A stretch of DNA of 10,291 nt from Candidatus Anderseniibacteriota bacterium (GTDB lineage Bacteria; Patescibacteriota; Andersenbacteria; UBA10190). The first letter of the stretch is position 1. Every line of letters begins with the position of its first letter. Made by a program: the position numbers and the translations under genes. This document shows positions 1 through 5,713 of this stretch, piece after piece. The notes beneath the pieces are model-generated. The model was not told the origin of the DNA. It was given only the letters and a program-made list of their open reading frames with translations, and did not search any database. The stretch lies in assembly GCA_003229735.1 (NCBI GenBank), contig QIFI01000107.1:1-10291 (forward strand), in the 5' to 3' direction.

Positions 1-91
1 CAAATATTATACATGGCTATAATAAGGCATTATATTAACTAAATAACATAATAATATCTATATATAGCTATTATATACTGATATTTGAATA

Positions 92-114
92 AATAGCCAG
101 TAATACTGGCGATT
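92..114 (-). terminator. Short palindrome downstream of the priA-like gene, possible terminator
   Basis: GCCAGTA at 96-102 and TACTGGC at 104-110 form a perfect 7-bp inverted repeat around a single base. It extends by AAT/ATT after one mismatch. Read on the minus strand, the hairpin (6-bp stem, 3-nt loop) is followed by TATTTATTC, a moderately U-rich tract, about 80 nt past the stop of the leftmost gene. This could be a weak intrinsic terminator. An operator-type protein-binding palindrome is the alternative. The rest of 1-190 is AT-rich with no recognisable gene. Confidence 0.35.
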
Positions 115-190
115 CCGTAATCAAAGTTCCAGTATTCTACAAGTAGTAATCTCTATGTTCGCGAGTGATAATCAATATCTTAGATCACCG

Positions 191-2077
191 CTAAATAATG
201 GTGTGGGGGGATAGTTCGGCGCGGTCGATATCGAGGTGGTGATAAAAATCAGGGAGGATATTTTTGGGGCCGGTGAGCAGGATGTGATATTCAGCCGGGG
301 CAGTTTTTTTAAGACTTTGAAAGGGGCCGCGGATTTGAATTTGAGATGGATGGGGATGCTCCGCTAATTGATCGCGCAAGGACTGATATATCCGGTCGGC
401 TTTGGTTTGAGCAATTTTATCTTTAGAGTGTTTTATGGTTAAACGGACGGCGTCGGTGACCGGCGGATAATGAAGTCTTTGGCGTTCTTTGATGACTGTC
501 TGATAAAAAGGTTTTAGAGGTGAAGTAAGCTCTTGTTTAATGAAGCGCGGCTGGCGAGTGACTAAATTTATGGGCCGGCTGGCGGCGGCTAAATCTTTTA
601 GCCGGGCTAAAGTATAGCGGCCGGATTCGAGACTGCGATAATCGGGGTAGAGCAGTTCCTGTTCCGGATAAAGCCAAACCAGGTGGTTAAATTTATGGGG
701 CGGGGCAATGGTAAAAATGGCGGAAGTGGCGATGATAAGGTCAAAATCAAGTAACTTTTTCGGGAACTGCCCGGGTTTAAGTTGGCGAGCGGTTTTAGCC
801 GTAATGTGCCAGATGTTAGCAGTTACCAGCTGTTCAAGAAGTGAATCGATTTTTTTGAGACCGGTCGGGATGAGGCGCATGGGCCGCTGGCATTGACGGC
901 AGGTATGAGCCGACTTAAAAAGAGCGGCGCATTGCTTACATTTAAGAGCGGGGGAGCGTATTTTAGCGGCGCTGGTGGTGATGACGGCGGCACATGATTC
1001 ACAACGGGCCGGGGCGCGGCATTTGGAGCAGGATAGAAGAGAGACCCGACTTAAGCGATTATAATAGATGAGCACCGGTTGATGATGGCGGCGCCATTGA
1101 CGGAGGGATTCGATAAAGGAGGTGGGAATGGCTCGCCGCTGACGGCGGTCGGCTAAAGTTAAATGATGAATACGAGAGCGGATGCTTGAGGGCTGGGGAT
1201 TGATTATCGGGTTTTTGGCTGACCGGGCTTGATAATATTGTCGGAGAGACAAAATAGATGAGCTGGTGATAAGTTTGGCTTGATGAATCAGGGCCAACTG
1301 TTCGATGGCATCTTTATTATCCAGCCTGGGATAGGCAGACCACAATTTATGCGAGGGGTTAAATTCTTCTTCGATGATGATGTGGGTCAGCTGACGCCAG
1401 GGAAGAAAGATAGATTTTTGGGTGCCGATGACCACCAGGGGCTGGCCCTGGTGGACCCGATGCCAGGTGTGATTTATGGCGGCGCGGTTTAGCTGACCGG
1501 AAAAAATGACGGTTGATTGGGAGAGGCGATTAGATATGATGGCTTGAATGGCCGAGGCCCGCCATTGCTCGGGAATAATAATGAGCACCTGTTTACCGGC
1601 ATCGCGTTTAAGATAATCGGCCAGGACGCGATAGCGGAGCGATTGATCAGATTCAATATAGGTTAGCGTTTGACGCGGGGATTCGATCAGGCTGACGGCG
1701 TGAGGGTGCGCCCTGGTACGGTTTATGGAGGGAGAGGTTGATAATAGATTTTGGGGAGCCGGGCCGGGAGCCTGAAAGAGGCGCAGGGTATAGCCCAGCC
1801 CGCCATGCATAAGGCGGGCTATCCAGGCGGCGAGTTTAACTTGCCGGGGGGTAAGATTGCTGTTGATGGTGGGTTTTAAGGTTTTAAGCCGGGGAAAAGT
1901 TCGGCGATTGTGCAATTCTATGACGACGCCGGGGATGAAGCGCTTGCCAAAAGGGACGGTGACCTGGCTAAATTGGTCAATCGAGCTTTGATCGTCCGGC
2001 AGTTTATAGGTATAGCTTTGGGAGGCCCGGGGGGAGAGGGGAATAGCCGGGGCTACTTCGGCATATTTTTTGGTCAT
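191..2077 (-). CDS. priA: PriA-like primosomal protein N' with degenerate helicase motifs
   Basis: PriA recognises stalled forks and reloads the replicative helicase. This 628-residue protein follows the PriA architecture. An N-terminal 3'-DNA-binding-type domain covers about 1-105, followed by a RecA-like domain (about 130-290). A zinc region has eight cysteines at 350, 353, 359, 362, 380, 383, 393 and 396, in the usual four CxxC pairs. A second RecA-like domain follows, and the C-terminal domain carries the YPP motif (537-539) and the RGPFQ segment (583-587). The helicase motifs are eroded. No GKT Walker A is present where expected (about 135-150). The DEEH box reads EEEF (236-239), the GSATPS motif reads TSSSIL (271-276), and the QVAGRAGR motif is replaced near 490-500. 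It is therefore probably a non-ATPase replication-restart scaffold, as known for mycobacterial PriA. The reading frame is intact, so this is not a pseudogene. The start overlaps the upstream gene by ATGA, with no Shine-Dalgarno, suggesting coupled translation. Confidence 0.85.
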   Translation of the reverse strand: MTKKYAEVAPAIPLSPRASQSYTYKLPDDQSSIDQFSQVTVPFGKRFIPGVVIELHNRRTFPRLKTLKPTINSNLTPRQVKLAAWIARLMHGGLGYTLRLFQAPGPAPQNLLSTSPSINRTRAHPHAVSLIESPRQTLTYIESDQSLRYRVLADYLKRDAGKQVLIIIPEQWRASAIQAIISNRLSQSTVIFSGQLNRAAINHTWHRVHQGQPLVVIGTQKSIFLPWRQLTHIIIEEEFNPSHKLWSAYPRLDNKDAIEQLALIHQAKLITSSSILSLRQYYQARSAKNPIINPQPSSIRSRIHHLTLADRRQRRAIPTSFIESLRQWRRHHQPVLIYYNRLSRVSLLSCSKCRAPARCESCAAVITTSAAKIRSPALKCKQCAALFKSAHTCRQCQRPMRLIPTGLKKIDSLLEQLVTANIWHITAKTARQLKPGQFPKKLLDFDLIIATSAIFTIAPPHKFNHLVWLYPEQELLYPDYRSLESGRYTLARLKDLAAASRPINLVTRQPRFIKQELTSPLKPFYQTVIKERQRLHYPPVTDAVRLTIKHSKDKIAQTKADRIYQSLRDQLAEHPHPSQIQIRGPFQSLKKTAPAEYHILLTGPKNILPDFYHHLDIDRAELSPHTII

Positions 2078-2586
2078 GGATGGAAATTAACGCCAAAACG
2101 ATACATGACCGGAAAGTCGCGGCGCTGATTAATGCCGCCTTCTCGAAGACCGGTGGCCAGCTGATCTTCGGCAGAATTGATGCCCGGGCGGTGAGGTAGA
2201 ATGACGGCCGATTTGCCGGTATCGGTTTTTAAGTATAGTCCGAATTTTTGGGGATCGAGCTGGATGGGGTCGCTGATCCGCTGGAGAGGATCAAGCACAG
2301 CCACGGCTAGTTTGAGGTGGGGCAGATCGGCCCGATTAAAACTGGGGCGCATATTGAGAGCATTTATGGTATGCCAAATAATTTCTTCGGCCAAGGTATG
2401 GGCGCGGGGCAGGATTTGACCAGAGATATCTTTTAGGCGATCGCCTGGTTTTTCCAGGACATAGATATAGCAAGCTTTTTGCCGGCTAAGCTGGGGCGCC
2501 AGCGGGTAAGGAAGGGGCAGGATTTGTCTGGTTTTAGCATAATGTTCGGCGGCGGCATGAGCCAACTTGGCATAAATAGAGATCAT
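2074..2586 (-). CDS. AMMECR1-domain protein, divergent
   Basis: The 170 residues align by eye over the whole length to the AMMECR1 / AmmeMemoRadiSam A fold. An N-terminal helix precedes a strand ending in YVLEKPGDRL. A helix of type TLAEEIIWHTINAL follows, then RPSFNRADLPHLKLAVAVLDP (matching the family's PRF..L...EL..L.v.VsvL.P), then KFGLYLKTDTGKSAVILP (matching HGl.v..g...g.lLPqV). The family's hallmark RGCIG segment is replaced by LKDISG (about 51-56), so the conserved Gly-Cys is lost. The biochemical role of the family is not settled. The ATG at 2586 is the longest possible start because an in-frame TAA lies two codons upstream. No Shine-Dalgarno is visible, so the message may be leaderless or near-leaderless. 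It is first in a two-gene operon with the PriA-like gene, overlapping it by 4 nt. Confidence 0.8.
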   Translation of the reverse strand: MISIYAKLAHAAAEHYAKTRQILPLPYPLAPQLSRQKACYIYVLEKPGDRLKDISGQILPRAHTLAEEIIWHTINALNMRPSFNRADLPHLKLAVAVLDPLQRISDPIQLDPQKFGLYLKTDTGKSAVILPHRPGINSAEDQLATGLREGGINQRRDFPVMYRFGVNFHP

Positions 2587-2650
2587 CTGTTAACTGTTGC
2601 AAAATAACCGGAATATCTCAAATATGGCGGCCCTGTGTTAGATTAAAAAG

Positions 2651-3214
2651 ATGAAGACGGGATTGAATATGGTGGAGACTACCAGCCGGATATTTCTGGG
2701 GATTAAGATTCCGGATCAAACTATAAAGCTTCTGGAAAGCAGGTTGGACGTAATGCGGGGAGTGGGGAAACGGGTGCCGGTGGATCGGCAGCATGTAACT
2801 TTTTGTCTGGTGGGACAAGTGCCGGGAATTGAGAAATATCTGGAGGAATTAAGCAAGCCGCTGGAGCAGTCATTTACATCGATTGTGACTTTGACACATT
2901 TGGGGCGGGGGATGAATGAGGATCAGATTTGGGCTTATGTGAAAAAAACCAGGGGACTGATTGATATTAAAGAGGAATTGGATAAGCGGGTGGATAAATT
3001 GCAGATCGGAGATTCGAAGCTGATGAATCGAGATGGGGATTTTATCCCGCATATTAATCTGGCGGGAGTGGACGAGAAGAAAATGCCCATGATTTCTATT
3101 GATATACCAGTTAACACGACATGGCGGGTTAATGAAGTACATATTTTTGCCAGCAAGCTGTGGCGAGAGGGGGTAAGTTATTCGAGTCTGGGGACTATAT
3201 TGTTGAATTTATAA
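2651..3214 (+). CDS. thpR: 2H phosphoesterase, RNA 2',3'-cyclic phosphodiesterase type (ThpR/LigT)
   Basis: Members of this family open 2',3'-cyclic phosphates on RNA ends or act as 2'-5' RNA ligases, using two HxTx motifs in a two-lobed fold. Here the first is HVTF (48-51), preceded by the usual strand, and followed by the LVG of the typical HxTLxFLG context. The second is HINL (134-137) in FIPHINLA, matching the family's FxPHxTLA, but with Asn in place of Thr/Ser. Both histidines are kept. The length (187) is normal for the family. Two starts are possible: ATG 2651, or ATG 2669 (residue 7). The latter puts the conserved RIFLGIKI strand nearer the usual distance from the N-terminus. Neither has a clear Shine-Dalgarno. 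It is divergent from the AMMECR1-priA pair, with 64 bp between them. Confidence 0.85.
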   Translation: MKTGLNMVETTSRIFLGIKIPDQTIKLLESRLDVMRGVGKRVPVDRQHVTFCLVGQVPGIEKYLEELSKPLEQSFTSIVTLTHLGRGMNEDQIWAYVKKTRGLIDIKEELDKRVDKLQIGDSKLMNRDGDFIPHINLAGVDEKKMPMISIDIPVNTTWRVNEVHIFASKLWREGVSYSSLGTILLNL

Positions 3215-3331
3215 ATTGCTAAATGGTTAAATTATTAGATTGTTAGGACGATGCGAATGACGCGAATTCTACTATGTTTGTTTGAGTTGGATAATCTAGG
3301 TTTTGGTTGATGATGGGGGTAGGGTGAAATT

Positions 3332-4168
3332 ATGGGGATAGAGAGGGATGTAAAAGTTGAATCGGTGAAGATTGGATCGGTGGCTGGCGATTTTCTTGAA
3401 CATGAAGAATGGCTGAAGCTGATTGATGGATGGGTTGGAGGTAACCGGGGCAGGCCCCATACCACAGGGATACGGGGTAAACATATAGTTACGTTGAATC
3501 CGGAAATGGTGATGAGGGCGGAAACGGATGGTGAATTTCGCCGGGCCTTAGAGCGGGCCGATTTAAGAATACCGGATGGAGCCGGGCTGATATGGGCCAG
3601 GTGGTATTTGAGATCCGAGGGGTGGCTGTTGGCGCCCAGCCTGCTTATTTTTTTAGGGCAGAGAGTGAGAAGAATTACCGGCGTGGAGGCAGTGTTTGAC
3701 TTGGCGGAGACGTGCCAAAGGCACCAGACGGGAATGTATCTGCTGGGCGGGAAGCCAGAGGCAGTAAAAAAAACCCGGCGATTATTAGAATTAAAGTATC
3801 CAAATCTGCGCATCAAAAATAGCGGGGCGCATACGGCTGATTTATCGGGGGCAAGGGATATATTAGACGATATAATAAAATTTAAGCCGGCAGTATTACT
3901 GGCGGCGTATGGGGCGCCGCTGCAAAGTTTATGGATTGATAAATATTTATCTGAATTACCATCGGTGAAGGCGGCGGTGGGAGTAGGTGGAGCCTTTGAG
4001 ATAATTGGCGAGTTTTTGCCGCGAGCGCCCAAGTGGATGAGAAGCATAAATATGGAGTGGTTGTGGCGGCTGGGGCTGGAGCCAAAGCGATGGCCCAGAA
4101 TAAAAACGGCCGTCATTGATTTCCCTTTATTGGTTCAAATGCAGAAAAAGCGGAATCTCAAGGAGTAA
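3332..4168 (+). CDS. WecG/TagA/CpsF family glycosyltransferase
   Basis: Members of this GT26 family add a sugar (often N-acetylmannosamine or a mannosaminuronic acid) to a lipid-linked sugar at the inner membrane face during teichoic acid, enterobacterial common antigen or capsule synthesis. Visible family landmarks are TLNPEM (54-59), the PDG motif with the probable catalytic Asp82, the GVEAVFDL segment (118-125), MYLLGGKPE (135-143), GAPLQSLWI (194-202, usually GxPKQExW) and GVGGAFEIIGE (217-227, usually with FD, here FE). The C-terminal RAPKWMR...EWLWRLGLEPKRWPR membrane-docking tail (231-256) is complete. At 278 residues it is full length with a slightly long N-terminus. A G-rich stretch (GGGGGTAGGGTG) just upstream could serve as the ribosome site. 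No neighbouring polymer-synthesis genes are present, so the polymer it serves is unknown. Confidence 0.9.
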   Translation: MGIERDVKVESVKIGSVAGDFLEHEEWLKLIDGWVGGNRGRPHTTGIRGKHIVTLNPEMVMRAETDGEFRRALERADLRIPDGAGLIWARWYLRSEGWLLAPSLLIFLGQRVRRITGVEAVFDLAETCQRHQTGMYLLGGKPEAVKKTRRLLELKYPNLRIKNSGAHTADLSGARDILDDIIKFKPAVLLAAYGAPLQSLWIDKYLSELPSVKAAVGVGGAFEIIGEFLPRAPKWMRSINMEWLWRLGLEPKRWPRIKTAVIDFPLLVQMQKKRNLKE

Positions 4169-4208
4169 ATAATTTGTATATATGGCTATATATAGTTATA
4201 TACACGAC

Positions 4209-4217
4209 TTATGCACA
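4209..4217 (+). promoter_or_regulatory. Single DnaA-box-like 9-mer next to an AT-rich tract
   Basis: TTATGCACA matches the relaxed DnaA box TTATNCACA. It lies just after a run of alternating A/T (4171-4205) that contains GTATATA...TATATAC inverted arms. I found no other match in the window, so this is not an origin cluster. It may be chance or a DnaA-responsive site. Confidence 0.25.
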
Positions 4218-4228
4218 CCATCTTAACA

Positions 4229-4265
4229 TTGACTGGTTTGGCTGTGGCTCCTAGGTTTATATGAT
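4229..4265 (+). promoter_or_regulatory. Candidate sigma70-type promoter upstream of the tethered acidic protein
   Basis: Two overlapping readings are possible. TTGACT (4229-4234) with 17 bp to TAGGTT (4252-4257) has a good -35 and a weak -10. TTGGCT (4238-4243) with 16 bp to TATGAT (4260-4265) has a fair -35 and a good -10. Either would give a leader of 50-65 nt before the strong Shine-Dalgarno at 4309-4318. Judged by eye only. Confidence 0.35.
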
Positions 4266-4308
4266 GTCCAATAGAGATTTTATTTGTTGGCATAGCACAA
4301 TTTCCGAT

Positions 4309-4318
4309 AAGGAGGTGA
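4309..4318 (+). promoter_or_regulatory. Perfect Shine-Dalgarno sequence for the ORF at 4326
   Basis: AAGGAGGTGA is fully complementary to the canonical 3' end of 16S rRNA and ends 7 nt before the ATG at 4326. It fixes that start. Most other genes in the window lack any comparable site, so this gene is probably strongly translated. Confidence 0.8.
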
Positions 4319-4325
4319 GGGTGTT

Positions 4326-4928
4326 ATGAATGACGACAAACCACTGTATGAGGAAGAAAGTTTTTGGCAGAGAGTGAAGGAATCACCGAGAACTGTATCG
4401 GCTCTAATTATTATCCTGATTGTGGCGGCGGCAATTTACGCGTTTTCTGGTGACGATCAGAAGGAGGCTGAAATTGCTCAAGAGGCGGCGACGACAGAAA
4501 ATGCAGTGACAGAGGAAGCGGCGGTTAACGCGGAGACAGAGGAAGCGGCTAAACCCGAGGGGCAAGTGGCGGCCGGAGCGACTGATAACGAGGCGGCGGC
4601 AGAGGAGCCAGCAGTGGAACTGCCGGAAGCCAGAAAAACAGCGGAAGGTTATGTAGAAGTGGCTAATGCCGGAGAAGGTTATACTCACTTGGCTCGCAAA
4701 GCTGTTACGCGCTGGCTGTCAGAAAATCAGGCTAGTTACCAGGTGACAGAAGAACATCGAATCTTTATTGAAGATTATATTCAAAATCGGTTGGGCAGTG
4801 AAGGTCTGGCATTAGGGGCGGAGCAAACTATCACCTTTGATTTGATGGAAGAGGCAGTGGCGGCGGCCGGAGAATTAACGGAAATACAACTGAATAACTT
4901 AAGTCAATATACCAGTGCTCTGAACTAG
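4326..4928 (+). CDS. Membrane-tethered acidic protein with conserved-looking C-terminal helical domain, function unknown
   Basis: I do not recognise a named family. The 200-residue protein has three parts. A short charged N-terminus precedes one transmembrane segment (about 24-40, VSALIIILIVAAAIYAF). A low-complexity Ala/Glu/Thr-rich linker spans about 41-105. A compact C-terminal region (about 107-197) contains GEGYTHLARKAVTRWL, TEEHRIFIEDYIQ, a TITF strand and LTEIQLNNLSQY. The order suggests an extracytoplasmic domain held off the membrane by a flexible acidic stalk, orientation inferred from the positively charged VKESPR before the helix. The C-terminal pattern resembles uncharacterised proteins I associate with Patescibacteria; that is from memory and not verified. 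It has its own promoter candidate and a perfect Shine-Dalgarno, and is followed by a hairpin terminator, so it is likely monocistronic. Confidence 0.85.
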   Translation: MNDDKPLYEEESFWQRVKESPRTVSALIIILIVAAAIYAFSGDDQKEAEIAQEAATTENAVTEEAAVNAETEEAAKPEGQVAAGATDNEAAAEEPAVELPEARKTAEGYVEVANAGEGYTHLARKAVTRWLSENQASYQVTEEHRIFIEDYIQNRLGSEGLALGAEQTITFDLMEEAVAAAGELTEIQLNNLSQYTSALN

Positions 4929-4950
4929 AGAGACAAGAATGTATGGGGGG

Positions 4951-4992
4951 AAATCACAAACCCGTTTCCGGAGACGGGTTTGTGGTGATTTT
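4951..4992 (+). terminator. Intrinsic terminator after the tethered acidic protein
   Basis: CACAAACCCGT (4955-4965) pairs perfectly with ACGGGTTTGTG (4974-4984) around an 8-nt loop. AAATCAC (4951-4957) can instead pair with GTGATTT (4985-4991) by bulging three bases. An A-tract precedes and TTTT follows the stem, which fits a terminator, possibly bidirectional. The U-tract is short. Confidence 0.75.
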
Positions 4993-5000
4993 GGTATAAT
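4992..5000 (+). promoter_or_regulatory. Extended -10 promoter candidate for the NUDIX-gltX unit
   Basis: TGGTATAAT holds a perfect TATAAT at 4995-5000 with the TGn extension at 4992-4994. No -35 is recognisable at 16-18 bp upstream, where the terminator stem lies. Transcription would start near 5007, at the left arm of the inverted repeat, so that repeat would form the mRNA leader. A second, weaker box, TAGAAT (5126-5131), lies 6 nt before the NUDIX ATG and would give a leaderless message. Confidence 0.45.
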
Positions 5001-5007
5001 TAAGTCA

Positions 5008-5117
5008 CCATCTCAAAATAACTTAATCATCTCTCGTCCTCTATGCATCTTTCGACTTCGCTCAAGATAAACCAATCTACAACTTGAACGAGATCTGACC
5101 AAGTTATTTTGAGATGG
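5008..5117. repeat. 110-bp element with 17-bp perfect terminal inverted repeats
   Basis: CCATCTCAAAATAACTT (5008-5024) is the exact reverse complement of 5101-5117. Imperfect pairing continues inward: TCA and TCTCGT on the left arm match TGA and ACGAGA on the right. It also continues outward, with GTCACC against GGCGCC, four of six paired. TAAGT occurs just outside both ends (5001-5005 and 5122-5126), a possible but weak target-site duplication. The interior contains TCGACTTCGCTCAAG, a short motif of a kind seen in dispersed bacterial repeats. There is no ORF inside. It is probably a miniature inverted-repeat element or a long leader hairpin. Confidence 0.7.
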
Positions 5118-5137
5118 CGCCTAAGTAGAATAGATCT

Positions 5138-5713
5138 ATGATTTTTGATGAAAAAACTAAGCCGATGCCGCCCGAGGCGAAACAGGTTTTTGCCGGCCTG
5201 ATATATTCGGTGTGGCAGTGGGAGCAGGAATTATATGATGGCAGTACAGCTATTTTTGAGCGGTTGAAACGAAATGATACGGCGCATGTGGTGGGGATTT
5301 TAGATGACCAGAGAATTATGATGGTGCAAGATGAACAGCCGGATAGGGGACCGGTGATAACGCCGGCGGGCGGGGTTATAGAAAACGGGGAGAGCGCGGA
5401 AGATGGAGCCAGGCGGGAATTTAGAGAGGAGACAGGTTATAAGATTGGAGAGTTGAGATTATGGCATAAATATCGGCCATCCAGCCGCATGGAGTGGGAG
5501 GTATACGCGTATGTGGGAAGAGAGCTGGAAGATACGGGAAAGCGGGAAGTGGAAGCCGGGGAAAAGATCGAGATTAAGACATATACGTTTGATGAGTGGT
5601 TGAAACTTGGCAATAATCCGCTGATGCGTGATTATTATTTGAGGATTATGATGCTGGAGGCGCAGTTGGATAAAACTAAAAGAGATCAATTATGGAAACA
5701 GTTATATGAGTAA
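5138..5713 (+). CDS. NUDIX hydrolase, ADP-ribose pyrophosphatase-like
   Basis: NUDIX enzymes cleave nucleoside diphosphates linked to another group. A complete NUDIX box runs from Gly79 to Tyr101: G, five residues, E85, seven residues, then REFREETGY, with the metal-binding REFREE intact. The preceding WEQELYDGSTAIFERLKRND (28-47) and the TPAGGVI approach to the box resemble ADP-ribose/sugar-nucleotide pyrophosphatases such as NudF. The exact substrate cannot be told. Length 191 is normal. The last residues overlap the start of gltX by 8 nt, so the two are co-transcribed and probably translationally coupled. No Shine-Dalgarno precedes the ATG, and the right arm of the inverted repeat ends 20 nt upstream of it. 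A leaderless or structurally controlled start is possible. Confidence 0.88.
   Translation: MIFDEKTKPMPPEAKQVFAGLIYSVWQWEQELYDGSTAIFERLKRNDTAHVVGILDDQRIMMVQDEQPDRGPVITPAGGVIENGESAEDGARREFREETGYKIGELRLWHKYRPSSRMEWEVYAYVGRELEDTGKREVEAGEKIEIKTYTFDEWLKLGNNPLMRDYYLRIMMLEAQLDKTKRDQLWKQLYE

Noticed and set aside
191..2077. Calling the PriA-like gene a pseudogene because its helicase motifs are gone
   Set aside because: The frame is uninterrupted over 628 codons, the eight zinc cysteines and C-terminal motifs are intact, and its upstream partner is translationally coupled. This points to a functional divergent protein.
3235..4116. Long minus-strand open frame (293 codons) opposite the glycosyltransferase
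   Set aside because: It is rich in Ser, Pro and His with no domain pattern, while the plus-strand frame carries clear WecG/TagA motifs. It is an antisense shadow.
4169..4325. A replication origin
   Set aside because: Only one DnaA-box-like 9-mer is present, and neither dnaA nor dnaN is nearby.
5028..5100. A tRNA or small structured RNA gene inside the inverted-repeat element
   Set aside because: No cloverleaf, T-arm or CCA-adjacent acceptor pattern could be traced. The pairing is explained by the repeat arms.
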